From: Saccharopolyspora gregorii
GTDB taxonomy: Bacteria > Actinomycetota > Actinomycetes > Mycobacteriales > Pseudonocardiaceae
Length of the DNA: 64,000 bases
Reading direction: 5' to 3'
Assembly: GCF_024734405.1 (NCBI RefSeq)
Contig: NZ_CP059556.1
Location: 2,728,001-2,792,000 of the forward strand
Shown here: in pieces, positions 8,997-17,042 of the stretch
Position numbering within the stretch: position 1 is the stretch's first letter
Layout of the letters: each line of letters starts with the position of its first letter
Translations under genes and position numbers: made by a program
The notes under the pieces: generated by a model
Told to the model about the DNA's origin: nothing
Seen by the model: the letters and a program-made list of their open reading frames with translations, nothing else
Databases searched by the model: none

Positions 8997-9698
8997 GTGG
9001 TGAACGCTGGGCCGCGGGCGTGGGAACGGGTGCTCGCGCAGATCGAGGACGACCTGCTGCAGGGCCGGATCGCGCCCGGGCAGCGCCTGCCGGGGGAACG
9101 GGCGCTGGCCGAGGAGCTGGGGGTCGGGCGCTCCTCGGTGCGCGAGGCGATGCGGGTGCTGGAGGCGCTGGGCCTGCTGCGCGCCCAGACCGGTTCCGGG
9201 CCGGAGGCGGGCGCGGTGATCCTGGCCCGCCCCACCGGCGGCATGAGCGCACTGCTGCGGTTGCAGGTGGCGGGACAGGGCTTCCAGGTGCGCGACGTGG
9301 TGCGCACCAGGCTCGTGCTGGAGACGGCGTCGGTCACCGAGCTGGCCGGTGCGGCCGCGGACCTCGCCGCGGCGGAGGAACTGCTCGACGCGATGGACGA
9401 GCCGGACCTCGCCCCGGCCGAGTTCCTGGCGCTCGACGCCCAGTTCCACCTGACCCTGGCGCAGGCCGCGGGCAACGAGGTGGTCGCGGTGATGATGTCC
9501 GGGCTGCGCGACTCGATCGAGCACTACACCCGCGAGACGGTCCCGCTGCTGGATTCGTGGGCGGCCACCTCGACCCGGTTGCGCGCGGAGCACCGCGAGG
9601 TGCTGGCCGCGATCCGGGACGGCGACGGCGCGCTGGCGGGCCGACGGGTCACCGCGCACATCAAGGGCTACTACGCCGACGGCGGCCTGGCGCTCTGA
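8997..9698 (+). CDS. FadR-subfamily GntR regulator of lutABC
   Basis: 233-residue transcription regulator. The N-terminal winged helix-turn-helix has the GntR signature LPGERALAEELGVGRSSVREAMRVLEALGLL. The C-terminal all-helical FCD-like domain carries the ligand and metal-site residues typical of FadR-subfamily proteins (LDAQFHLTLAQAAGN, HREVLAAI). Two adjacent GTG codons (8997, 9000) can start it, after a weak GAGG. It is divergent from lutABC with the operator between them, so a lactate-responsive repressor of the LldR/LutR kind is the likely role. Confidence 0.85.
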   Translation: MVNAGPRAWERVLAQIEDDLLQGRIAPGQRLPGERALAEELGVGRSSVREAMRVLEALGLLRAQTGSGPEAGAVILARPTGGMSALLRLQVAGQGFQVRDVVRTRLVLETASVTELAGAAADLAAAEELLDAMDEPDLAPAEFLALDAQFHLTLAQAAGNEVVAVMMSGLRDSIEHYTRETVPLLDSWAATSTRLRAEHREVLAAIRDGDGALAGRRVTAHIKGYYADGGLAL

Positions 9699-9708
9699 CA
9701 CCGGGCTG

Positions 9709-9742
9709 GCGGGGACGCCGGGGTAGCGGGGACGCCGGGGTG
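9709..9742. repeat. 17-bp direct repeat in convergent intergenic spacer
   Basis: Two tandem copies of GCGGGGACGCCGGGGT plus one variable base (9709-9725 and 9726-9742). They lie after the lut regulator stop. The rest of the spacer to 9787 is rich in GCCCGCC and GGCGGGT blocks that can form an imperfect hairpin, a possible terminator for the convergent regulator and lexA genes. Confidence 0.5.
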
Positions 9743-9787
9743 GCAGGCCCGCCCCGCCGAGCCCGTCGGGCCGTTCGGGGCGGCGGG

Positions 9788-10450
9788 TCAGACGCTGCGC
9801 AGCACGGAGACGACGACGCCGAGGACGGTGGCGTGGTCGCCGTCGATGACCTCGTAGGCCGGGTTCCGCGGCTCCAGCAGCACGTGCCCGTTGCGCTTCC
9901 GGTACACCTTCACCGTCGCCTCGTCGTCGAGCAGTGCGGCGACGATCTGCCCCGAGTGCGCTTCGGGCTGCTGCTTGACGATCACGGTGTCCCCGTCGCA
10001 GATCGCGGCGTCGATCATCGAATCACCGCGCACCCGCAGCGCGAACACGGTGCCGCGCCCGGCGAACTCGCGGGGCAGCACGAGGGTGTCGTCGAGGTGC
10101 TCGTCGGCGGCGATCGGCGTCCCGGCGGCGATGTCGCCGACCACGGGCACCGTCACCGAGTCCGCATCGTTCCGCGACGCGGAGGTCTCGCGCAGGAACG
10201 CGCGCACGTCGATGGGCCGGGACACGGTGTCGCTGCGCCGCAGGAAGCCCTTGTCCTCCAGGCTCGCCAGGTGCTTGGACACCGAGGAGGTGGAGCGCAG
10301 GCCGACGGCCTCGCCGATCTGCCGGGTGCTCGGCGAGTACCCGTGCCGCACCACCCAGTCGCGGATCGTCGCGAGGATCCGCTGCTGGCGCAGCGGCAGC
10401 GACGAGGCGTCCAGGTGCTCGAACGGGTCAAGATCGTCGTAGCCGGTCAT
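9788..10450 (-). CDS. lexA: LexA-type self-cleaving repressor
   Basis: 220-residue LexA family repressor. A winged-helix DNA-binding domain (QQRILATIRDWVVRHGYSPSTRQIGEAVG) is joined to an S24 peptidase domain. The Ala109-Gly110 cleavage site, Ser144 in GDSM and Lys181 in ATVKVY form the expected autoproteolysis set. ATG at 10450 was chosen because LexA proteins begin close to it; the frame runs to 10495 without support. No mycobacterial-type SOS box (TCGAAC-N4-GTTCGA) was seen upstream, so this may be a paralogue rather than the master SOS repressor. No recombination or repair gene is adjacent. Confidence 0.85.
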   Translation of the reverse strand: MTGYDDLDPFEHLDASSLPLRQQRILATIRDWVVRHGYSPSTRQIGEAVGLRSTSSVSKHLASLEDKGFLRRSDTVSRPIDVRAFLRETSASRNDADSVTVPVVGDIAAGTPIAADEHLDDTLVLPREFAGRGTVFALRVRGDSMIDAAICDGDTVIVKQQPEAHSGQIVAALLDDEATVKVYRKRNGHVLLEPRNPAYEVIDGDHATVLGVVVSVLRSV

Positions 10451-10483
10451 CCGCCGAATGGTAGATCCCACCACCCCGAACCC

Positions 10484-10509
10484 GATCACCGGCACGCCGA
10501 CGGGTGATC
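10484..10509. promoter_or_regulatory. Inverted repeat upstream of the lexA-type gene
   Basis: GATCACC at 10484-10490 and GGTGATC at 10503-10509 are perfect 7-base arms with a 12-base spacer. They lie between the thioesterase remnant and the lexA start, both on the minus strand. It could be an operator or a weak terminator; no function is proven. Confidence 0.35.
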
Positions 10510-10522
10510 GACGCGTGCGCGA

Positions 10523-10902
10523 TCACGGGGTGGGGAGGAGGCAGGGGGTGGCGTGGGCGATGAGCTCGCCCGCGTCGTCGTGGACCTCGCCCTCGGCGGT
10601 GGCGGTGCGGCGCCCGGCGTGCACGACGGTGCCTTCGGTGGTGAGCACCTGGCCGTCGGTGCGGCGCGGAGGTGGTTCACCTTCAACGGAAAGGTGGTGC
10701 AGCCGACGCCCGTGGGCGGCGTGGTGTGCCCGGCGCAGCCCGTCGCCGAGGCGAGCAGGGTCGCCGCGATCCCGCCGTGCGCGGTGCCGAGCGGGTCGGC
10801 GAAGTCCGGCCGCGCCTCCAGCGGGACCACGATGCGCCCGTGCTCGGCCACGACGTCGATCCGGACCTGGTCCACCCGCGAGGGCGCCGTTCCCGGCGGC
10901 AC
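10523..10902 (-). pseudogene. Hotdog-fold thioesterase (PaaI type), frameshifted
   Basis: Two reading frames together encode a PaaI/YbgC-like acyl-CoA thioesterase. The first, from GTG 10902, gives the hotdog helix DPLGTAHGGIAATLLASATG and the strand TTFPLKVNHLRAAPT. The second continues DGQVLTTEGTVVHAGRRTATAEGEV to a TGA at 10523. The switch falls near 10657, where one base seems missing, so no single frame encodes the whole protein. The N-terminus also looks short. It lies 46 bases downstream of the first P450 stop in the same direction. A true inactivating mutation and a sequencing error cannot be told apart here. Confidence 0.7.
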
Positions 10903-10948
10903 CCACCGGCGCGGGCGCCGCCGGGGCGGGCGCGGTCCCGCTCCGGCC

Positions 10949-12166
10949 TCACCAGGTGACCGGCAGCGACTCCACGCCGTGGACGAGCTTGTCGAACTTG
11001 AACGCGATCTCCGCCGGGTCCACGGCGAGCGCCAGCGTCGGCACCCGCCGGTACAGCGTGCCGAACACGACCTGCAGCTCCACCCGCGCCAGCTGCTGGC
11101 CGACGCACTGGTGCACGCCGAACCCGAACGCGTTGTGCTGCCGCGCGTCGCGGTGCAGGTCCAGCCGTTCCGGTTCCGCGAACGCCGCGGAGTCCCAGTT
11201 GCCCAGCGGCAGCGCCAGCACGATGCCCTCGCCCGCGCGGATCGTCTCGCCCTCGACCTCGATGTCCTCCAGCGCGACGCGGCGCAGCCCGTGGTGGGCC
11301 ACCGACAGGTAGCGCAGCAGCTCCTCGACCGCGCCCGCCACGACCTTCGGGTCCTCGGCGTCGCGGAGCACGGCCAGCTGCGCCGGGTCCTGGAGCAGCT
11401 TCGCGGTGCCGATACCGATCATGTTCGCGCTGGTCTCGTGCCCGGCGATGAGCAGCACCATGCCCAGCTGCGCGGCCTCGGCGACCGTGACGTCCCCGGC
11501 GGTGACGCGCTGCGCGAGGTCGGACACCCAGCCCGTGCCCGGTTCCTCGACGCGGGCGGTGATCAGGTCGGCCAGGTAGTCCTGCAGCGCGCCACTGGCG
11601 GCCGCGCTCTGCTCCGGGGTGGCGTCCCGGTCGATGGCGAGCACGCTGTGCCGCTGGAAGAACTCGTGGTCGGCGTAGGGCACGCCGAGCAGTTCGCTGA
11701 TCATCAGCGACGGCAGCGGCAGCGCCAGCGCGGAGACCAGGTCGGCGGGCTTCGGCCCGGCGAGCATCGCGTCGATCAGCTCGTCGGTGGTGCGCTGGAT
11801 GAACGGCCGCAGCGCGGAGACCCGCTTGGCGGTGAACGGGAACGTCATCATCCGCCGGAACCGGCTGTGCTCGGCGGCATCGGTGTTGAAGATGCTCGGC
11901 GCGCGGTCGGCGGCGTGCGCCTGCGAGGCGGCGCTGATGTGCGGGAAGTCCGGTCGCTTCTCGTCGGTGCTCACCCGCGGGTCGGACAGCAGGGAGCGCT
12001 GCGCGGCGTGCCCGGTGATCACCCACGGGGTGCTGCCGTTCCACAGCCGCATCCGCGTCAGCGGCCGGTGCGCGGCGGCCTCGCGCAGCGCGGGCGGGGG
12101 AGCGAACGGGCAGGAGCGGGAGCGCGCGGACGGGAACTCCCCCGCGGCGGCGGGATGTTCGGGCAT
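10949..12166 (-). CDS. Cytochrome P450 (first of cluster)
   Basis: 405-residue soluble bacterial P450. The oxygen-binding I-helix motif AGHETS is at 241-246, the ExxR motif at Glu282-Arg285, and the heme loop FGFGVHQCVG has Cys354 as iron ligand. Length and motifs fit class I actinobacterial P450s fed by ferredoxin and ferredoxin reductase, and both partner genes lie directly upstream. ATG 12166 is preceded by GGAAGG on the minus strand. The gene sits 47 bases after the reductase stop and probably shares its operon. Expected activity is hydroxylation of a hydrophobic substrate that cannot be named from sequence. Confidence 0.93.
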   Translation of the reverse strand: MPEHPAAAGEFPSARSRSCPFAPPPALREAAAHRPLTRMRLWNGSTPWVITGHAAQRSLLSDPRVSTDEKRPDFPHISAASQAHAADRAPSIFNTDAAEHSRFRRMMTFPFTAKRVSALRPFIQRTTDELIDAMLAGPKPADLVSALALPLPSLMISELLGVPYADHEFFQRHSVLAIDRDATPEQSAAASGALQDYLADLITARVEEPGTGWVSDLAQRVTAGDVTVAEAAQLGMVLLIAGHETSANMIGIGTAKLLQDPAQLAVLRDAEDPKVVAGAVEELLRYLSVAHHGLRRVALEDIEVEGETIRAGEGIVLALPLGNWDSAAFAEPERLDLHRDARQHNAFGFGVHQCVGQQLARVELQVVFGTLYRRVPTLALAVDPAEIAFKFDKLVHGVESLPVTW

Positions 12167-12213
12167 GGTGGCCTTCCGGTGGGAGCGGTTCACGGGAACG
12201 TCCGAAGTGGACT

Positions 12214-13383
12214 TCAGCGGGCGGGAGCGGCCGCGGCGGCCTCGACGATCTCCTGGCGGCGCAGGCGGGTCTGCTTGGGCATGTTCCAGCCGAGCACCCC
12301 GGTCGTGCGGCCGTCCTCGCGGTAGCGCACCACGAACCGCCCGTCGGCGAGGTCGCCGTCGACCACCTCGGCGTCCGCGGCGGGCCGCACCGTTCCGTGC
12401 ACCTGGATCTTCACGTCGTACTGGTCGGTCCAGAAGAACGGGATCGGCGAGTACGCGCGGTCGGCGCCGAGGACGTTCGCGGCCACCACCCCCGCCTGCT
12501 CGGTCGCGTGCGTGCGGTTCTCCAAGCGCAGCAACGAGTTCGTCCGCTCGTCGAACCACCGGCACACGTCCCCGACCGCGTAGATCCCGGGTGCGGCGCG
12601 GCACCGCGAATCGCACACCACCCCGTCGTCGAGCCGCAGCCCGCTGCCCGCGAGCCACCCGGTGTTCGGCACCGCGCCGACGGCGACGACCACCACGTCG
12701 GCGGGCAGCTCGTCGCCCGAGTCCAGCCGCACCCCGGTCACCCGGTCCTGCCCGGTGAACCCGGTGACGCCGTGGCCGAGGCGGAGCTCGACGCCGCGCT
12801 CCGCGTGCAGCGCGGCGAGCCTGCCGCCGACCAGCGGCCCGAGCTGCCCGGCCATCGGGGTCGGCAGCGGCCCGGTGAGGGTGACGTGCAGGCCCGCCGC
12901 CCGCGCGGTGGCGGCGATCTCCGAGCCGAGCACGCCCTCGCCGACCACCACCAGCCGGGCGCCGGGGCGCAGTTCCGCCCGCAGCGCCAGCGAGTCCTCG
13001 ACGGTGCGCAGCACGTGCACGCCGGCCAGCTCCTCGTGCCCGGGCAGGGTGCGCGGCCGCACCCCGGTGGCCAGCACGATCCTCTCGGCGCCGAGCTCTC
13101 GTCCCGACGCGGTGCGCGCGGTGCGGTTCGCCGCGTCCAGGGACACCGCCGCGTCGCCGAGGACGAACTCGGCGTCCAGCCCGGCGAGCACCTCGTCGGT
13201 GCGCAGCCGGACGCGGTCGGGCTCCCACTCCCCGGCGAGCACCTTCTTCGACAGCGGCGGCCGGTCGTAGGGCGGGTGCGGCTCGTCGCCGAGCACCGTC
13301 ACCGGCCCGTCGTGCCCGGCCCGCCGCAGGGCCTCCACCGTGGACAGGCCGGCGGCGGAGGCGCCGACCACCAGCACGCTCAC
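12214..13383 (-). CDS. NAD(P)H-ferredoxin reductase, P450 partner
   Basis: 389-residue FAD-dependent reductase of the rhodocoxin/putidaredoxin reductase class. The N-terminal FAD Rossmann motif is VVGASAAGLS, a second dinucleotide-binding motif lies at VVVGEGVLGSEIA, and GIYAVGDVCRW is the FAD-binding C-terminal signature. The GTG start overlaps the ferredoxin stop by 4 bases (GTGA at 13380-13383). It should pass electrons from NAD(P)H through the adjacent ferredoxin to the two P450s that flank it. Confidence 0.92.
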   Translation of the reverse strand: MSVLVVGASAAGLSTVEALRRAGHDGPVTVLGDEPHPPYDRPPLSKKVLAGEWEPDRVRLRTDEVLAGLDAEFVLGDAAVSLDAANRTARTASGRELGAERIVLATGVRPRTLPGHEELAGVHVLRTVEDSLALRAELRPGARLVVVGEGVLGSEIAATARAAGLHVTLTGPLPTPMAGQLGPLVGGRLAALHAERGVELRLGHGVTGFTGQDRVTGVRLDSGDELPADVVVVAVGAVPNTGWLAGSGLRLDDGVVCDSRCRAAPGIYAVGDVCRWFDERTNSLLRLENRTHATEQAGVVAANVLGADRAYSPIPFFWTDQYDVKIQVHGTVRPAADAEVVDGDLADGRFVVRYREDGRTTGVLGWNMPKQTRLRRQEIVEAAAAAPAR

Positions 13384-13580
13384 GATTCCTCGCTGAGCGC
13401 GATCGCGGCCGCGGGGCACATGTTCGCCGCTTCCCGCACGCCGTCGTGCAGCCCCGCCGGGGGAGCGGCGTCCAGCAGGACCACCACGCCGTCCTCGTCG
13501 CGCTGGTCGAAGACCTCGGGCGCCACCATCACGCACGTGCCCGCGCCGCAGCACTTCTCCTCGTCGATCGTCACCTTCAC
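13380..13580 (-). CDS. Small [3Fe-4S] ferredoxin, P450 partner
   Basis: 66-residue ferredoxin. It has the C-x5-C pattern of KCCGAGTC followed by VMVAPEVFDQ and a final CP near residue 54, the arrangement of single-cluster [3Fe-4S] ferredoxins that serve actinobacterial P450s. It overlaps both neighbours by 4 bases (TetR stop and reductase start), so the regulator, ferredoxin and reductase are translated as a chain. It is the electron shuttle to the flanking P450s. Confidence 0.92.
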   Translation of the reverse strand: MKVTIDEEKCCGAGTCVMVAPEVFDQRDEDGVVVLLDAAPPAGLHDGVREAANMCPAAAIALSEES

Positions 13581-14248
13581 GATGTGCTTCCCCGTTCCCT
13601 CGGAGTGATCTCGGAAGTGGTGGGCGCGAGCCAGAGACCGGTGATCGCGTCCACCAGGCCGGTTCCGGCCTGTTCCCACGTCTCGCGCGGGGTGGTGGTG
13701 CCGTCGGCGAGCGCGCGTTCGCGCTCGGCGACCCCGTGCACCACCAGTTGCCGGGCCATGTCGCGGCGTTCCTCCCGCACGGGCTCCGGCAGTTCCGGCA
13801 GGAGCCGGTGCAGTTCCCCGCCCGCCCGCAGCAGCGCCGGGGAGCTCCGCGATGCGCGCTCGGCGATCTCGCGGTAGGCGGGGTCGGTCATGACCTGCGC
13901 GCCGAACCTGCCGAACCAGGTCGGCGGACCCAGCTCGGCCAGGTGCAGCGCGGTCGGCAGCACCATGCAGGACACCCAGCCGCGCACGGATCCATCGGCT
14001 ACGGCGACCATCCGGGCGCGCCACCGCTCGACCTGCTCGTGGTGCTTGCGCAGGATCGCGGCGACCAGTTCGGCCTTGGTGCCGAAGTGGTAGCCGACGG
14101 CGGTGTTGTTGCCCTGCCCGGCGGCTTCGCTGACCTGGCGGTTGGACACGGCGGCGATCCCGTGCTCGGCGAACAGGCGCTCGGCCGCCGACAGGATCAG
14201 CTCCCGCGTCGCCCGCACCTGCCGGGACCGCGCCGCGCCCACGGTCAC
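13577..14248 (-). CDS. TetR-family regulator embedded in P450 operon
   Basis: 223-residue TetR-type regulator. The N-terminal helix-turn-helix reads TRELILSAAERLFAEHGIAAVSNRQVSEAAGQGNN, then the usual AVGYHFGTKAELVAAIL. The C-terminal domain is a variable ligand-binding region. It lies inside the operon, with its GTG overlapping the P450 stop and its stop overlapping the ferredoxin start. The likely target is the divergent promoter region at about 15.5 kb, giving autoregulation and induction by the pathway substrate. That target is inferred from layout. Confidence 0.9.
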   Translation of the reverse strand: MTVGAARSRQVRATRELILSAAERLFAEHGIAAVSNRQVSEAAGQGNNTAVGYHFGTKAELVAAILRKHHEQVERWRARMVAVADGSVRGWVSCMVLPTALHLAELGPPTWFGRFGAQVMTDPAYREIAERASRSSPALLRAGGELHRLLPELPEPVREERRDMARQLVVHGVAERERALADGTTTPRETWEQAGTGLVDAITGLWLAPTTSEITPRERGSTS

Positions 14249-15462
14249 CACCGCACCGGGACTTCGCTCAGCCCGCCGACGACGAGCCCTTCCAGCGGGC
14301 GCAGCCGCTCGGCGGGCACCGCGAGTTCCAGCGACGGCAGCTTGCGCAGCAGCACTTCGAGCGTCACCTGCAGCTCGTTGCGGGCCAGCGCCTGCCCGAG
14401 GCAGGAGTGCGCGCCGGTGCCGAACGCCAGGTGCGGGTTGGGGGTGCGGGCGAGGTCCATGTCGTCGGCGCCGTCGAAGGCGGTTTCGTCGCGGTTCGCG
14501 GCGGCCATGTTGCACATGACGGTGGTGCCGCGCGGCAGTTCGGTGCCCGCGATCTCGACGTCCTCGTGCAGGAAGCGGACCATGCCGAGCCCGGAGTTGG
14601 CGTCGAAGCGCAGCACCTCTTCGACCGCGGAGCGCACCAGCGACGGGTCGGCCAGCAGCCGTTCCCAGCGCCGCCGGTCCGACAGCAGCATCGCGACCAT
14701 CTTGCCGATCATGTTCGCGGTCGTCTCGTGCCCGGCGATGAGCAGCCCGAGCCCGGTGGCGGCGAGCATGCGGTCCGGCATCCGCTCGCCTTCGGAGTCG
14801 GTGGCGGCGATGAGCTCGCTGAGCAGGTCGTCCCCGGGCTGCCGCTGCTTCGCGGCGATGTGCCCGGCCATGTAGCCGAAGAAGTCGGCCTCGGCGGTCT
14901 TGAACTCCTGCTCGGAGTACCGGGTGAGGTTCAGGAACGTGTCCGACCAGCGGGAGAACCGGTCCCGGTCCGCGGTGGGCACGCCGAGCATGTCGCAGAT
15001 GACCCACACCGGCAGCGGGAAGCCGAGCGCGGCCTTGAGGTCGGCGGGTCCGCCACCGGCGATCATGTCGTCGACGAGGCTCTCGGCCATCCGCTCGATC
15101 TCGGGGCGCAGCGCCAGCATCCGCTTGGCGGTGAACCAGCGGTTGACCAGGCGCCGCCACCGCTGGTGGCCCTCGCCGCTCTGCGGGAGCGCGGTGGACA
15201 TCTCGCTGTTGAACAGCCCGCCCGATTCGGTGTCGGAGATCCGGGCCGCGTCGGGATCGTCGAGGCTGCGGCCGAACCGCGGGTCGGCGAGCACGCCCTT
15301 GACGTCGGCGTAGCGGGTCAGCAGCGCGACTTCGTCCCCGCTGGGCAGCTTCGCGCGGGAGACGGGGCAGCCGGCGCGCAGCCGGGCCCATTCGGCGGGT
15401 GGTTCCAGCGGTCCCGGTGCGGGGATCGGGTAGTCGAGCACCCGCTCGTCAGGTGTGGTCAC
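14245..15462 (-). CDS. Cytochrome P450 (second of cluster)
   Basis: 405-residue P450 with AGHETT at 243-248, ExxR at Glu282-Arg285 and the heme loop FGTGAHSCLG with Cys354. It has the same length as the other cluster P450 but a clearly different sequence, so the two probably act on different positions or steps. GTG 15462 is preceded by GAGGAG at good spacing; the upstream extension to 15513 lacks support. It is the first gene of the minus-strand operon and overlaps the TetR gene by 4 bases. Confidence 0.93.
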   Translation of the reverse strand: MTTPDERVLDYPIPAPGPLEPPAEWARLRAGCPVSRAKLPSGDEVALLTRYADVKGVLADPRFGRSLDDPDAARISDTESGGLFNSEMSTALPQSGEGHQRWRRLVNRWFTAKRMLALRPEIERMAESLVDDMIAGGGPADLKAALGFPLPVWVICDMLGVPTADRDRFSRWSDTFLNLTRYSEQEFKTAEADFFGYMAGHIAAKQRQPGDDLLSELIAATDSEGERMPDRMLAATGLGLLIAGHETTANMIGKMVAMLLSDRRRWERLLADPSLVRSAVEEVLRFDANSGLGMVRFLHEDVEIAGTELPRGTTVMCNMAAANRDETAFDGADDMDLARTPNPHLAFGTGAHSCLGQALARNELQVTLEVLLRKLPSLELAVPAERLRPLEGLVVGGLSEVPVRW

Positions 15463-15478
15463 CGCGGTTTCTCCTCGT

Positions 15479-15530
15479 GTTCGGGAAACGAACTTGGAGG
15501 TAGTGAACCGCAACTGCTAACGTCAGTCAA
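15479..15530. promoter_or_regulatory. Divergent promoter/operator of oxidative cluster
   Basis: Lies between the P450 operon (minus) and the MFS operon (plus). GTTCGGGAAACGAAC at 15479-15493 is a perfect 5-base-arm inverted repeat. On the minus strand, TTGACT (15525-15530) and TTCACT (15502-15507) are spaced by 17; on the plus strand, TTGGAG (15494-15499) and TAACGT (15518-15523) are spaced by 18. The two promoters would overlap, which suits joint control by the embedded TetR. The promoter assignment is by eye. Confidence 0.4.
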
Positions 15531-15572
15531 TCGCCTGCCTTAAAGGTGGGGATCGAACGAGAACGGAGCACC

Positions 15573-16994
15573 ATGACCCACGCCCTCAGCGCGCCGCGGC
15601 GCCCGGACGACGCGCCGCCCGCGCGGACGAACGTGGTCGTCCCGGTGCTGGCCTTCGGCGGCATCTCGGTGTCGCTGATGCAGACCCTGGTCGTGCCGCT
15701 GGTGCCGAGCCTGCCCAGGCTGCTGGGGGCGTCGGCCGCCGACACCGCGTGGGCGATCACCGCGACCCTGCTGGCCGCCGCCGTCGCCACGCCCACCGTC
15801 GGGCGGCTCGGGGACATGTTCGGCAAGCGGCGGATGCTGCTGATCAGCCTCGGGATCATGGTGTGCGGCTCGGTGCTGTGCGCGCTGGCGAACGGGCTGG
15901 CGCTGATGGTCGCTGGCCGCTTGCTGCAGGGCCTCGCCGCCGGGGTCATCCCGCTCGGGATCAGCATCATGCGCGATGAACTGCCCGCGGAACGGCTCGG
16001 CGGGGCGACCGCGCTGATGAGCGCCTCGCTCGGCGTCGGCGGTGCGCTGGGGCTGCCCGCCGCCGCGTTCGTCGCGGAGGAGGCCGACTGGCACGCGCTG
16101 TTCTGGGCCGCCGGTGCCCTCGGCCTGCTCGCCGCCGTGCTCGTCGCGACCCTCGTGCCGGAATCCCGGGTCCGCGGCGGCGGCCGCTTCGACCTGCCGG
16201 GCGCGATCGGGCTGTCCATCGCGCTGCTGTGCCTGCTGCTGGCGCTGTCGAAGGGCGCCGACTGGGGCTGGGGCAGCGGGACGACGCTCGGGCTCGTCGC
16301 GGGCGGGCTGCTCGTGCTGCTGGTCTGGGGCTGGTGGGAACTGCGCACCGGGCACCCGCTGGTGGACCTGCGCACCACCGCGCGCCGCCAGGTGCTGCTG
16401 ACCAACCTCGCCTCGGTGGTGTTCGGGTTCGCGATGTTCGCGACCTCGCTGGTGATCCCGCAGCTGCTGCGGCTGCCCGCCGCCACCGGGTACGGCCTCG
16501 GGCAGTCCATCCTCGCCGCCGGGCTGGTGATGGCCCCGAACGGGCTGGTGATGATGGCGATGTCGCCGGTGTCGGCGCGGATCTCCCGGGAACGCGGGCC
16601 GAAGGTGACGCTGATGGCGGGGGCGCTCGTCGTGGCCGCCGGCTACGGCCTCGGGCTCGTCATGATGTCCGAGATCTGGCACCTGATGGTCGTCTCCTGC
16701 GTGATCGCCGCCGGCATCGGGCTCGCCTACGGCGCGATGCCCGCGCTGGTCATGGGCGCGGTCCCGGTGTCGGAGACCGCCGCGGCCAACAGCCTCAACA
16801 CGCTGATGCGCTCCATCGGCACCTCCGTGTCCAGCGCCGCGGCCGGGGTGATCCTGGCGAACATGACCATCCAGGTCGGCGGCGCCGCGCTGCCCGCCCT
16901 GGCCGGGTTCCAGGTGGTGCTGGGCATCGGCGCCGCCGCCTCGCTGGGCGCGTTCGCGATCGCCGCGTTCCTGCCCGGGCGCGCCGCCGAGTAG
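15573..16994 (+). CDS. MFS transporter of oxidative cluster
   Basis: 473-residue major facilitator with about 14 hydrophobic segments, in the DHA2/EmrB-like drug-proton antiporter group. The loop motif GRLGDMFGKRR after the second segment is the classical motif A. ATG 15573 follows GGAG at good distance. It heads the plus-strand operon with the Baeyer-Villiger monooxygenase and SMP-30 genes. It may export a pathway product or toxic substrate, or import the substrate; direction cannot be read from sequence. Confidence 0.9.
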   Translation: MTHALSAPRRPDDAPPARTNVVVPVLAFGGISVSLMQTLVVPLVPSLPRLLGASAADTAWAITATLLAAAVATPTVGRLGDMFGKRRMLLISLGIMVCGSVLCALANGLALMVAGRLLQGLAAGVIPLGISIMRDELPAERLGGATALMSASLGVGGALGLPAAAFVAEEADWHALFWAAGALGLLAAVLVATLVPESRVRGGGRFDLPGAIGLSIALLCLLLALSKGADWGWGSGTTLGLVAGGLLVLLVWGWWELRTGHPLVDLRTTARRQVLLTNLASVVFGFAMFATSLVIPQLLRLPAATGYGLGQSILAAGLVMAPNGLVMMAMSPVSARISRERGPKVTLMAGALVVAAGYGLGLVMMSEIWHLMVVSCVIAAGIGLAYGAMPALVMGAVPVSETAAANSLNTLMRSIGTSVSSAAAGVILANMTIQVGGAALPALAGFQVVLGIGAAASLGAFAIAAFLPGRAAE

Positions 16995-17042
16995 TCCCGC
17001 CGGAAACCCCGAACGTCCCGAAACCCACCTGGAGGAAGCGGA

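Noticed and set aside
10451-10522. SOS box for the lexA-type gene
   Set aside because: No TCGAAC-N4-GTTCGA or close variant was found in the upstream spacer.
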